Assembly: GCF_034702125.1 (NCBI RefSeq)
Contig: NC_085862.1
Span: forward strand, 10,568,238-10,632,237
DNA from: Engraulis encrasicolus
Taxonomy: Eukaryota > Chordata > Actinopteri > Clupeiformes > Engraulidae
Direction of reading: 5' to 3'
DNA: 64,000 nt
How positions within the stretch are numbered: position 1 is the first letter of the stretch; each line of letters starts with the position of its first letter. Shown here piece after piece: positions 12,661 to 24,495 of the stretch. The notes below the pieces were generated by a model. It saw only the letters and a list, made by a program, of their open reading frames with translations. It was not told the DNA's origin and did no database searches. A program made the translations under genes and the position numbers.

Positions 12661-12892
12661 TTGACTACATCAAATCCTTGCACATAAAACAAAAATGTGC
12701 TAATAGCCCAGTTCAATATGGACAATTAGGGTGCTATGATCCAGCTTGATGAGATGATCAATTTATCACACAGGCGAAACCTCTCTACTCAATCAGTGAT
12801 AAGCTCAATCATGGATGAAATGAGCTGAGTGAACAAAACATGAAAATAATGCTGAGTAGACCTTGTTTAGTGTTTACCCAATGATTGTAGCC

Positions 12893-13315
12893 CAGTGGTT
12901 CTCAACTTTTTTTAGAACAAACGCCCCCTTGGCCTCGTCACAAGCCTCCCAACGCCCCCTGACCTCATCATAAGCCTGACAACGCCCCCTTGGCCTTATC
13001 ACAAGCCTCCCAACGCCCCCTTGGCCTTATCGCAAGCCTCCCAACGCCCCCTTGGCCTTATCGCAAGCCTCCCAACGCCCCCTGAACTCATCACAAGCCT
13101 CCCAACGCCCCCTTGGCCTTATCACAAGCCTCCCAACGCCCCCTGACCTCATCATAAGCCTGACAACGCCCCCCGTAGTATTAAAAAGTTAAATGGACTA
13201 ATGCCCCCCAATGGCAACTAAGCACGGCATCCTCTCAGCTGTATCCTTCTCAACGCCCCCCCAGGGCACCCCAACGCCCCCTGGGGGGCTGTACCGCTCC
13301 CGTTGAGAAACACTA
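12893..13315. mobile_element. hAT-like MITE with internal minisatellite
   Basis: The ends are CAGTGGTTCTCAAC and GTTGAGAAACACTA. They are flanked by an exact 8-bp duplication, TTGTAGCC (12885-12892 and 13316-13323). The interior contains about eight head-to-tail copies of a roughly 31-bp unit with the words ACGCCCCCTTGGCC and CAAGCCTCCC (about 12920-13170). Confidence 0.85.
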
Positions 13316-13720
13316 TTGTAGCCTATCATTGAGTGTAGGCCTTTAAAGTCCTATCATGTCCTATTTGATTTTGATTTGATTATTTATTTCAGATGTTACA
13401 AGCAAGAGACAACAAACTTCAAGAAAATGGACAATTAACACCAGCAAATACCAGTAGAAGGGAAAAGAAACCAACTTTAACCCCCTAAAGTAAATCTGAA
13501 AAGGAATGGGATGCAGCATAGCTTTTTTTTTTTACTCCCAACCCCATTTATATAAATTCAAACTAAAACAAAAATTGTTATACGCACCTCAACTATGATG
13601 CAGGTTATTCATCCATAGTCACAAAACAAACTATATAAACAAAAGAAACAACAACAAAAAGCAACAAGTAGCATTGTATCACAACAAATGTTCATGTCAT
13701 TGGAAAATTGACTGTTTATA

Positions 13721-13841
<121 letters not shown>

Positions 13842-14230
13842 CTATATTATTATACTATCTTATAGCCTATATCGTGTTTCACATTTTTCAATTAACATTC
13901 TAACATTTAATTAAGGCGTAATTGTTTGTTTTCCTGGCGAGTTTGGTTTAAACTTTTGGACAGGGTTCTAGCCAAGGCCTGCTGTGAGTGATGGAAAATA
14001 ACACGGTGGAAATTAAATAGCAGGAACTTGAGGAGTCTAATACACGTTCTAGAGTAGCTTTTTGACACTCCGAGCCTGCGAAGGAAGAAGTAGCTTTGGA
14101 AACATGTGCCAAAGTTATCACTTCTCCTCAGTTTTGTGGTAGCTGATCTCTACGGGGAGTTAATGTGCCACTGCTGATCTGACTGCAATACACACCCGTA
14201 GCAACCCCACAGACATCATAGCCTCTATAG

Positions 14231-15764
14231 CAGGGGTATTCAATTACAGTGCCATGAGAAAGTTTGGGCACCCTTTTGGATATGTTCAACTGTAGGGAAG
14301 GAGAAACATTTCAGCAGTGGAAGAATTTTAATTGGTGTTACAGAAACAATTTTATGTGGATTTAAACAAAATTAGGCGTGTGCATAAATATGGGCAACCC
14401 AAAGAAGGCATACCATTAATATGAAGTAGAGCTCACCTTTGCAGCACAAACAGGTTTTAGTGACTTTGGAATAACGAGAAAGGTGCACAAAGTAATCTTG
14501 AAGTCTTGGACAATGTTTCTGCACAGCCAGAAATGGAAATCCATTTGAGTAGAAAGCATGGGAAGCCACAGGAATGGTTCTTGTGAAAGGAAAATGTAGT
14601 TTGTTGAAAAATAGTTAAAAAGGCATGGTTAAAGGATGCTAGGAATGGTAACAGGCACACTACAGAACACCTCCATAGAACTACAAGGCCATAGCTGCTG
14701 ATAGTGCAGACTTAGACATGGATCCTTCCGAGTATACTTTTCACAAGGCAAAAGCTCATTGGATGGGGGATGCATAAAAAGGCTTTCCTGTGTATCCATC
14801 AGAAATTAGTTGATAATCTTATGCAGAAAACTTATCTGGACAAGCTAAATACATTTAGGGATATCATAGTGTGGTCAGATGAGACTGAGCTAGAGTTATT
14901 TGACCTTAACAATGGGAGGTGGATATGGCAAAAAAAAATGCACACATAAATTCTATGACCTCTGGCCTAAAGCACACCCTGCTATAGGTCTGTGTGGCTA
15001 GCAAATACACTGTAAATGTATTACAGTTGAGGGCCTCACTAATTCTTTTCAAAAAGCATATTTTTCAAAAAGAATGTTTTTTCCAGCAGGACAGTGTTTG
15101 CACAACATTCAACAATAAGTTAATGCAAAAGAACAAGTACAATGTCTTGAAATGGTCATACCAATCTTGAGATATCACCATCATTGAAAAAGATTCCATT
15201 TTTTTGAACCAGGGTGTCTAAAGATGAAAGATAAAGGTGTTATGCACACGCCTATTTTTGTTTAAATCCACATAAAATTGTTTCTGTAACACCTATTAAA
15301 ATTCTTCCACTGCTGAAATGTTTCTCTTTCCCTAGTTGCTAGTTTCCCGAAGTTGCTACTTTAAAAGCTCAACGAGAAATAAACCGATGTAATGATTTTC
15401 CAAAAGGGTGCCCAAACTTTCTCATGGTACTGTAAATGTCAACGAGGGCCAGTTTTTCAAATTCCTCCCAGTTAAGGGGCCGAACTATATGTATGTATTA
15501 TAGTTGCCGACTGTCAATGAAAAATATATGGGAGACTTCATTGAAGTGAGGGGTTAGGGGGTCCTCCCCCAGAAAGTTTTGCATTTCTTAGATGTAATTT
15601 CCTGCATTTTAACGTCCTGTGTCCCGTTTCAGCTCTATACAGAACCCATATTTTTATCTCCAAATTCTGAAAAACATTCTGTATTTCGAGGGGCTTGTGG
15701 GGGGCTAGAACCTTGCTGTCCAAGGGCCGCATCTGGCCCCAGGGCCTCCATTTGAATAGCCCTG
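14231..15764. mobile_element. hAT-like element carrying a nested Tc1-like insertion
   Basis: The outer ends are CAGGGGTATTCAA and TTGAATAGCCCTG. They are flanked by an exact 8-bp duplication CTCTATAG (14223-14230 and 15765-15772), the hallmark of hAT insertion. Only the terminal parts (14231-14246 and 15433-15764) belong to this element; the middle is a later insertion. Confidence 0.85.
14247..15432. mobile_element. Tc1/mariner-like element (degenerate)
   Basis: It is bounded by inverted ends containing CATGAGAAAGTTTGGGCACC at the left and its complement at the right, with TA on both sides (14245-14246 and 15433-15434). It is about 1.19 kb. Fragments reminiscent of transposase are interrupted by many stops, so it is non-autonomous or dead. 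Confidence 0.8.
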
Positions 15765-15772
15765 CTCTATAG

Positions 15773-16985
15773 GAAGACGTGTTGATGCATCGTCCGTGTT
15801 CCCGTCATGCAAGTCGAACGTCTGCGCATGGCGACCATGTTAGCACAGCCTGCTGGCTCAACCAGCTGCAGTGAGTTTCTGGTGTTGTATACTCTTCAGA
15901 TGGCCATAATTCCCTCAAATTTCCATCGATTTTCGAAAAGGGTCAGTTTGTTATACAGTATAAAAAATTCCAAACGAAAGTATATGTTGATACTGCATAG
16001 TGATGAATATTCACATTATTATTATATTATATTACATTATATTATAATGTGCATAGGTCCAAAATCATGTATAATATAGTTCAGTAGGCTTATTCAGGTA
16101 ATTAAATAGATCCCATAAACAAATGCACAAAGTAATCTTTTATATTTTCAGTAAAATAACAAATAAACGTTCACTTGTAGTCTATTCTGCTTTGGTTTCG
16201 ACAGCTCCTCCACCTTGTGTTCAAAATGAGTTGTGACGCTAAAGCCATCCAGATAGAATTAACTTGTTGTGCTGTACATCTCTCTTCCAGTAGGCTACGT
16301 CATCTCTGTCGTCTGTAATTTAGTGCAATGAATATATCCATGCCGCAAACGTAATGTACAGCAATGGTTAAAATGTGTATTTGCTGTAGGTCTATCTAAT
16401 TTTTTGGACAAATAGGCTAAGTGGCGCATATTACTCTCCTGGGCGTTTAACCCCAGTCTACACTTAAGTTTTAAGGAGCCCTACCATTTATATACACGTG
16501 TCAATATTTCAGCGAAGCAACAGTATACATTTTTAAGTATCTCGACGTTTCAATTCTTCAGTTTACTTCAGGTGTAACAGAGGGTCTGTGGAGAGTTTAG
16601 GCTGCGCTAATATGGCCGACCTGTGCGGACGTGCTTGAAATACGCGATGACGTAGGCTATCTAGTCTTCCTATAGGCCCCTATGATGTCTGTGAATACAG
16701 TAGCATATGTAGGCTACATGGTTAATCTCAAACCTGCAAGACCCGGGGGACAGAACACTCACAATATGAACAAAACCAGAACTGAGATCTTTTGCTGTCA
16801 GTTCACATTTAAAGAGGACCAAGTTTCGTTCACAATATGAGAAAAATAACCTCATATCAGTGATGCACCATGATGGTCCCACCTCAAGATGATACTGCCC
16901 CCTACTGTAAAGAAGCGGAATTACTCAGCTCCACAGTTACTGTACATCTTGTGCTGAGGTTCACCTCTGTGTGCATTACAAGGTT
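15773..16985. other. Gene-free intergenic DNA
   Basis: AT-rich DNA with a TATTA-rich patch at about 16013-16080. No gene is recognised. Confidence 0.5.
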
Positions 16986-16997
16986 GTTGTTACCATA

Positions 16998-17205
16998 GAT
17001 CAGCGATTTTCAAACTGTGGGCCGGGGCCCACTGGTGGGCCCTAAGGCTATTCCAGGTGGGGTATTCCAATTCTAAAAATGAAAATAATATTTGTGAGTG
17101 TATTGCTGTTGACTATATTTCAGTTCTATTGTGTATTGGGTCAGAGGTGGGCCCCAAACATTTCTTAAAATTTCAAGTGGGCCCCAAGTTGAAAATTAAC
17201 AAACG
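16998..17205. mobile_element. hAT-like fragment (GGGCCCACTGG type)
   Basis: The start CAGCGATTTTCAAACTGTGG and the GGGCCCAC-rich interior match the MITE at 61805. The right end is missing, apparently lost at the junction with the LINE fossil. Confidence 0.5.
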
Positions 17206-17209
17206 CTAT

Positions 17210-17412
17210 GGAAGGTGTGGCCCAATGGCTTGAGCAGTCTTGTCTTACCCTGAACATGAGTAAGACAAAAGGCATGTTCTTCTATAAAACAAGGGGCAGA
17301 CTCCAACAGCAAACATTAAAATTAAAAAGGAATCTATTGATATAGTCACTGAATTTAAATATCTCGGTGTTACACTTTACTCAAATCTCAACTTTAAAAA
17401 ACATGTGAAAAA
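17210..17412 (+). pseudogene. LINE reverse-transcriptase C-terminal fossil
   Basis: The plus-strand translation, with one frame change, gives LNMSKTKGMFF and then IVTEFKYLGVTLYSNLNFKK. These are typical of the thumb region of non-LTR retrotransposon RTs (consensus style EFKYLGV.LD..L.F..H). The fragment is short and broken. Confidence 0.75.
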
Positions 17413-17419
17413 AATGACA

Positions 17420-18652
17420 ATTACAGTTTTTCTCGATTGGTTTGGCTAATTTCTCGAAACTGAGATGACATTCTCAAAACAACACAGACAAATCCCCAAA
17501 CCAACTTGCAATTTCCCAAAACAGAATGGCATTTTTCATTGCTTTCATCAGATATCAAATGCTTTGTACATGTCTCAAATGTTTAGTACATCTCTGCAGA
17601 TGGATATGTACAAATACCCTTCAGTTGACACATTCAGCATACATTCAGCACATTTTCCAAATAAATTGACCTTGCTTATCTAAACGAATTAGACAATTCT
17701 CAGTCTAATGGTTGCCCTCTCCGAAACACGTCAGCATTATTTCATTGTGTAAGTCATCATATGCAAAGTGGTCTACGCAATTCCCAAAACAGTCAAGGAC
17801 ATCATATTTTAAGAATTTCATTACATAGTAAATTCATGACAGTGTTCAACAGGTCAGATGGTATTGTAACTTTACTAGTTAGTAGAAAATAATTTTACAA
17901 CCGTGTATACTACAGTTTCCTCTGTTATTTGGCTAATTTCATGACATTTTTTCAAACGACATTCTGTTTTGAACAATTGCTAGTTGCTTTGGCATTTGTC
18001 CATGTTATTTTGAGAATGTTATCTCTGTTTTGAGAAATGAGCCAAACCCATGAGAAACCTGTGATATATGGGCATTACTTTCTGTATATGAATTTACAGT
18101 AAAGAAAGTTACTGAAAAATGTCCTTGGTAAATTATCTGTGTTGTCAAACTTCAATGGTTTCACTCACTTTTTCATTTTTATACATAGTCGAAATCTGTT
18201 AGCTGAACGTAGATAAAACACCTAACCAATTTGACTGGCAGTGCTTACACAATGGCAAAGGGACAATGTATTTTGGGGGTACTGATGATATATGTCGGGA
18301 AGAAATTTAGTTTTGACACATGGGTAAACTGTTTCGGGGGTGATATGAGCGAGTGATGAGGATCCATGTAGTTATGCTGAACCATCCAGTTTATTTTGAC
18401 AGAAGGACTAAATGAATGCAAATGAGCCAAAGCAATTGAGAAGGATCTATGCCATTTTGATGGTACTGACTATTTATATGTGAGACGGTTTAGTGCTGAT
18501 GCAAGAATGAGGTGTTTTGGGAGGTATATGACATTTTGCTAGTTATCTGAACTGTTGTGCAGAAGTGTAAGAATATTTGGCCAAATGACCCAATGGTTAT
18601 AGGAATGTCATCTCAGTTTCAAGATATTAGCCAAACCAATCGAGAAAAACTG
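17420..18652. mobile_element. Non-autonomous TIR element, TA-flanked
   Basis: Inverted terminal repeats of about 55 bp: the left begins CAGTTTTTCTCGATTGG and the right ends CCAATCGAGAAAAACTG, each next to TA. Internal degenerate copies of the terminus (near 17910-17950 and 18025-18055) suggest subterminal repeats. No transposase. It lies directly beside the LINE fossil and probably truncates it. Confidence 0.75.
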
Positions 18653-18937
18653 TAAATATAACATGGCAAATTTTAGACATATCAGATCCTCACACATGAG
18701 GACATGAGTGATTTGTTTATTGTTTTTATCTGTATTTTCATTTTGTTTTTGACTGCTGCTTTACTGTATTATTCTATTGTATACTATTTATTTTTTTAAT
18801 CTCAAGGACTACTGATGAAAACTAGCCCAAGGCTAAATCTGGTGTGATGCATGAAATGGAAACATTTATGTTTTAATTGCACATGGTCTAATACACTTGC
18901 TTGATGGATTGATTGAGAAAGGTTGAGAACCTCTGCC

Positions 18938-19049
<112 letters not shown>

Positions 19050-19264
19050 TGAATGGAATGTTGCATTTGTCTGTTTGCATTCATGGTTGCTATTGCTTAC
19101 TATTGTGATGTCATCAATGACATTATAGAATGTTCTGTGGATATAGCCAAAGTTGATGTAGGCTGTTAAACACATTCACATACACCTCTGCAAAAGAAAA
19201 CAATCTTTTCTGTAGTGCGAGTCATGAGAAGATTACATAGTTGTTGAAGTGGTGCCCGTAGAAG

Positions 19265-22200
19265 ATGAAGAAAGGTCAGTGTACTGTAAGGTATCTTATT
19301 CATTAGAATACTAAGCATTTTCATTGGTATTTAGACAATTTTAAATATTTGAATAAGGTCTTGTTCTCATTCTCATTGTTTATTTCTACATTTAAACACC
19401 AAATATGAACCACTGTTCTTTAGAGTTAATATAAAAAGAATACAATTGATGATGGGCTAATAGAAAAATACTAAATGATTAAAAATGTAAAAACTAAATT
19501 GAAAAAACGTCAAATATAGTCTCTATATAAACAGTAGGCCTAGGCTCTAACTATCTATAAAGAAGAGAAGAAAAAACATATGATTTTTATGAGTGTGTTA
19601 GATCCAAATTTACGTAGGTCCAACATATTCTGACATATTTTCAGGTTCAGAAGAGCCTTCCCAGCATGGGCCTGAACCAAAACAGTCTGATGGCCCAAAC
19701 ACACCTCTTCATCCCTCCATTCAGGAGTTTATCTTCAATTTGAATGAGGAGTGAGTTGCGCTTACATGCTACCTCAGTCATGACTGTATTTTATGATTAT
19801 TATGCTCCATGCTGCTCAATGTTGGTGTCAATGTTATGTTAGGCCCGCTATTCTTCGGAAGACAGAGAATTGTCTGTCCTTATATATATTATAATGTATA
19901 ATGTATTTATATTGTATTTTCTGTAGGGAGTGGAAGGATTTCATCAGCATGATAGACTGTCAAGTGAGTATTACTGTGTCACACTTACGAAGTAGGCCTA
20001 TTCTCAAGTTGATATTATATGTGGTTTAATAACAGAATTTCTCACCACAGATGGCAAGGAACCAGTTTGTGGAGGTGTGTCAGGCTGTGCTCCAAGTTGT
20101 GAGTTCCAGCTCAATGAATGTTATCCTGCCAGTTTTTGCGCATAAGGAGAGAGATTTGGAGCACTCCTCAAATACATGCCCAAGGTAAAAATCAGGAAGT
20201 AATATATTAATTCAGATTAATTCATACACTCTTTTGGCCAAACACATCTGGAGAAAACAAGTGAAGAGCTCTTTCCCAAAACACTATGTAGATTTTTTTC
20301 CATAAAATATAAAATATTTGATAAGAATAGCAGGTGGATTTCACCCTGTTTTCAATTGCCCAATGCTACCTTAAATTCAAATGTCAAAAAAAAGATTTAT
20401 GAATCAAATTGTTTCTATTGTGCTTTGTAAAAGGGGCCTGGTCCTGACCATCCCATAATACTACCATTTCCATTTCGTATTCATTGTCTGGACTTTGCTT
20501 GATCTGACGCGATTGCAGGAAGCAGGAAGGACATTTTCGGAAAAATCAGGATTTAACTTATAAGTTGTTGAACAAACACGTATATCTATGGCGATGTAGG
20601 ACCGTTTAACAGACATGTCTGACAGAACATCCTACCGTAGGATAAAATTACAATGTAGAACTGTTTGTCAGAACACCGGCGAAAATCCAACCGGTCAACA
20701 TCGCTCCACAGAAGACAGGTACCAGACGTAGTGTGGAGCCAAGTGTCTGGGCGGAAGTACGTAGGATGGCGCGCTTATTGTAAAAGAGCTCCTCATAGTG
20801 CATTTTATTAATGTCTAAAAAGCAAAACTGTTTTTCCTGTATATTTGGATGACAGTTGTAAGAGTGCAGGCTCTTCCACCTCAGCTAAGATGTCTGGACG
20901 TCCTGCAAGCCAGGGGAGGATGCTCCGTTTGAAAGTTTCCCTGGCAGCCTTGTGGAAGACTATGACGGCATGGCGTCCTTCCTGTGCCACATCCATTGCT
21001 ACCACTGCGCTGTGTTCCTCTGTGACTGACCATCGTTCTGACAGTGGCGAGCAGAGGACCTCCGATCTGCCTGAAGTTGATTCGGTGGTGCCGCATGGGG
21101 GCGAGTGTTGTGACCCAGCAAGCATTGAGGAGATGGTGGACAGAGTGCTTTCAAGCGAAGGCCTTGACAGCATCGCCAGAGACCTGGTTGATGGGATGCA
21201 GGGTATCCTGCAGCAGAGTAGCCCATCTGTGACACCATCGGCTTCTGGCAGAAGCACCCCGCTATCTCAGCCTCCTCAGATGGTGTACTCTTATGCAGGA
21301 GCAGCTGTGGAGGATTTGCTCAAGCCATTATTACCGTTTCTGGTGGCTCATAGCGCTCCTTTGGATGGACCGAGACGGGCAGACTCCCCTGCCCCTGATG
21401 CAGTAGACGAACTCCCAGCAGAGAACAAGGAAACAGCATCTTCTCACAGCAAGGACCAAAGCACTAGAACTGCCAGCTGTGAACCGGACATGGAACAGCA
21501 GGACTCCGAGTCCCAGAAGCGCCTGCTCAGCATGATCAGCTTCTTCACCAATCTGATGGCCCACCAGCTGATGGTCACGCTTCAGAAGGAGGCAGCGGTG
21601 AAGGAATGGAGCAATGATCAGAAGGGAATGTTTGAAGGTCTGATTGACAAAGTCCTGTCAGAGTCCAGTGGAGCCTCTGGAGCTCCGAACAGCCATGAAC
21701 ATCTGAACAACAACATCAAGATCCAGACCATTTACAGCATAATGGAGAAGCTCCTGCTGAAGGAGTCTGGCTCCGAAGACATCCAGCAGAAGGCAGTGAA
21801 ACTAGAGGATGGCTCGTTTCATAACAGCTTTCTGACGAAGTTGAGAGAACTGTTGCATAAGAATAACAAAGAAGTCACTGATGCCCCTCCAACTTCACTG
21901 AGAGCTTCATCTTCACTTGGATCTGTGCCTGTAGCTACAGGTGCTCAAAAAGGAGGGAGGTTCTCCAGATTTCGGCTCAAGGTAAGAAAAGACTGGCGAC
22001 CATGCAAAGTTATTTCAATTGCAAACAGTTTCATGAGTTTTAGTCCCCCAATTCGACAGTGACATTAGATTCATGAGCAACTTTCTCCTTGTCCTAGGTT
22101 TCAAGGAGACGTAGCACAAAGGTGTCTCCCGTCAGTGCCATTTCTGACATGGGTAGGGTTTGTTTTCATGATCTCTTTGGTGGTTTCCTCTGCTTATGTT

Positions 22201-22467
22201 TTTTAATTTGATGTGAAGCATATGTAATTGCACTTGTGTATGAAATGCAATACATAAAATAAACATACCTTGCCTTATGTTGTTGTTGTCCATTCACAAT
22301 ACGGTATATATCTCCACCCACCAGCAGACAAGCATGCAGAGACTGCTGCCCCCTGTGCATCTACTGAGATGACTTCGGATGCATCTGTTGATGGACCAAA
22401 CACTTGCAAACGCTCCTGGATCATGAGAGTGTTCGGCTGTTGTCTCCAAAGTCCAACTGAGGCCTGA
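19265..22467 (+). CDS. Unrecognised 535-aa protein, seven exons
   Basis: Exons by splice consensus and phase: 19265-19274, 19645-19750, 19927-19963, 20051-20184, 20856-21981, 22098-22152 and 22328-22467. Every phase joins, giving 1608 nt from ATG to TGA. I do not recognise the family. Visible features: a charged, Ser/Pro-rich N-terminus; a short helical segment (QEFIFNLNEEEWKDFISMID, about residues 29-48) continuing as MARNQFVEVCQAVLQVV; a 375-codon exon with three amphipathic blocks (IEEMVDRVLSSEGLDSIARD; LLSMISFFTNLMAHQLM; IQTIYSIMEKLLLKE) separated by low-complexity Ser/Pro/Asp-rich linkers; a basic patch (RFSRFRLKVSRRRSTK) across exons 5-6; and a C-terminal SWIMRVFGCCLQSPTEA with adjacent cysteines that could be acylated. 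No signal peptide, transmembrane segment or catalytic motif is evident. The 10-nt first coding exon is the weakest part; translation could start elsewhere. The 1.1-kb open exon 5 and the consistent phases argue for a real gene. It may be fish-specific. Confidence 0.75.
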
Positions 22468-22569
22468 ACAAACCAGAAACTCCCCATCCTCCCAGAACTC
22501 CCATCCCAAAGGAGTTTCTATTCCATTTCCAACACCTACTCCCCTCTTGAGCTTGCATGCACCCCCCGA

Positions 22570-22670
<101 letters not shown>

Positions 22671-22676
22671 TAATAA
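22671..22676 (+). terminator. Candidate polyadenylation signal of the 535-aa gene
   Basis: AATAAA about 205 bp downstream of the stop codon, just after a (CA)n microsatellite that lies in the inferred 3' UTR. Confidence 0.5.
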
Positions 22677-23123
22677 AAAAATATATAAAAAATAGAAAAA
22701 AAATATTGAACACTCTCTTTGTCTCTTTGTTCATGTTGTAAAATGGTAGAAAATGTGTGATGACTACAGTTACAGTAATTGAGTCGAATGTTGAGTACAC
22801 AATTTTCTGTACGCCTCAGTAATTTAATTGAATTGCAAACCATTTGTTCAGAGTAATTGACACTCACCATTCAACTTTTTCAAAGAGGTAATGAGGTGAT
22901 TAATTTATGAAGAGAGTGAAGGGTAGTGGTGCAGCATCAGTGCGGTTGCAATATCAGCTATTTCCAGAGGGTGGCAACGAAGCACAGAAAATAGAGTGAT
23001 AGAATTGTTGGCAGGAGATGCAGCATTGTGGTTGTGTTCATGGCACAGGACACACGACCTCAAAACAAGTGTTTGTACATTGCCAGGAGTGACTGACCGG
23101 ATAAGCTTCGTGGGCAGAGGAGG

Positions 23124-23222
23124 AACAGACAGACAGAGAGAGGGAGACAGACAGAGGGAGACAGACAGAGAGAGACAGACAGAGAGACAGAGACAGACAG
23201 AGAGAGACAGACAGAGAGACAA
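23124..23222. repeat. (CAGA/GAGA)n imperfect repeat
   Basis: CAGACAGAGAGAC-type tandem units. On the minus strand it sits just after the copied nasp exon 4, as the CT-rich repeat does in the real nasp intron 4. Confidence 0.9.
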
Positions 23223-23225
23223 TAC

Positions 23226-23555
23226 CTGGCCAGTTCCAATAAGGCTTTTCCACAGAGGAAGAAGGCTTCACCACATTCATCAGCAGTATCACCGTACTTC
23301 TCAGCCCTACACAGCAGCATGGGAACCAAAATACATTTCATTAGATGATATTGCACTACTTCCTGTACGGAATTATTAAGTGACAAGGTCATCAAAGAGA
23401 AGCCAAAATCCCAAACACAAGGAACAGTTACGCACAGCATGCCACATGCATCCTGGAAGACTCCGACAGCAGACACCACGTCCCCCATCACCATGTGTCT
23501 GTTGCCAGTTCCGATCAGCTTCTTGGCCTCCTCCAGTACATCCTCCAGGCTAAAC
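23226..23555 (-). pseudogene. Inverted partial copy of nasp exons 3-4 with intron
   Basis: On the minus strand, 23549-23436 matches nasp exon 3 and 23306-23226 matches exon 4. The encoded residues are the same (for example KKLIGTGNRHMVMGDVVS and EKYGDTADECGEAFFLCGK). The intron between them is also copied (129 bp here, 126 bp in nasp, with a few changes), as are the splice sites. The copy is therefore a DNA-level duplication, not a processed retrocopy. Sequence beyond both ends does not match nasp apart from the CT-rich repeat. Without the other exons it is unlikely to make a working protein. Confidence 0.85.
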
Positions 23556-24006
23556 CAATAAAAGACATAAATGACTCACTCATTTCACCACTCACTCACT
23601 TGTTTACACAGAGGCGTGATGTGTTGGTACATTATCAGAAGCAAGGGAGCTGATTGTACATAGGGCCCAGGATTTGCTGCTACATCCCTGTGTGTGTCGT
23701 CAGGGTTCCCTGTGGACTGGACATACATGGTGTGAGCGGCACAACTGAGGCTGCACTACAAATATACAGGTACCTGACTTAGACAAGATTTAAACCAAAT
23801 TGGTAAGCACTTGCAATGTGATACACTTGCAATGTGTGGCCTTGTGATGGCGTCACAAGATGTTGTGCTCTCAAAAGCGTGATTAGAAGGTCATTTTCTC
23901 ATTGGTAATATGGATGTGGAATGGGGAAAAGTCCATCATTACTCCCCTGCCCATCTCCTTTTGTAAAGCAACCTTGGGTTACTTGAAAGGTGCTATATAA
24001 AACTAA

Positions 24007-24009
<3 letters not shown>

Positions 24010-24062
<53 letters not shown>
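24010..24062. repeat. (ATT)n microsatellite
   Basis: About 17 uninterrupted units. Confidence 0.95.
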
Positions 24063-24320
24063 CAAAAATTTGTTGTGGCAGGGCTGGAAACTTAAGTGTT
24101 TTCTCCACGGAGGTTGGGAGACATTGCCCTATACAATCTCAAACAAATGGTCCACATCAACACACACACACACACACACATCAACACAAACGGTCCAGGA
24201 TCACTGGTCTATGAGATAGTATTCTTAAGGGCCCTTCCCCGCTTCTGTTTTATTAATCTCAAGTTATAGCCTACCACAGCCCTTTACCTGCCTAAATTCT
24301 CCTCAGTCAGACATAGGCTA

Positions 24321-24495
24321 CAGGGCTGGACTTGGGGAGAAATGGGGCCCGGGCACTTTTGGCTTAAACGGGCCCCTCATAAGTAGCGGCGGCGCAGGAC
24401 TCACCGGTGGGCCCCGCAGCCTCATGGGCCCCATTTTCAGAAATGTAAATAAAAAAAAAAAAAGCCTGCTCTGCTAGATAGGCAGTCCAGCCCTG
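24321..24495. mobile_element. Short hAT-like MITE
   Basis: The ends are CAGGGCTGGACTT and a right end reading AGTCCAGCCCTG. The interior is GGGCCC-rich. It is 175 bp with no coding capacity. No clear target duplication was found, so the superfamily is inferred from the termini only. Confidence 0.6.

Noticed and set aside
20808..21257. A 149-codon minus-strand frame
   Set aside because: It is the antisense shadow of the 1126-nt plus-strand exon, whose phases fit six other exons.
20845..22062. Single-exon reading of the unknown gene from an ATG at 20845
   Set aside because: That ATG lies before the inferred acceptor (20851-20855) and the frame runs past a good GT donor at 21982. The seven-exon model explains both ends better.
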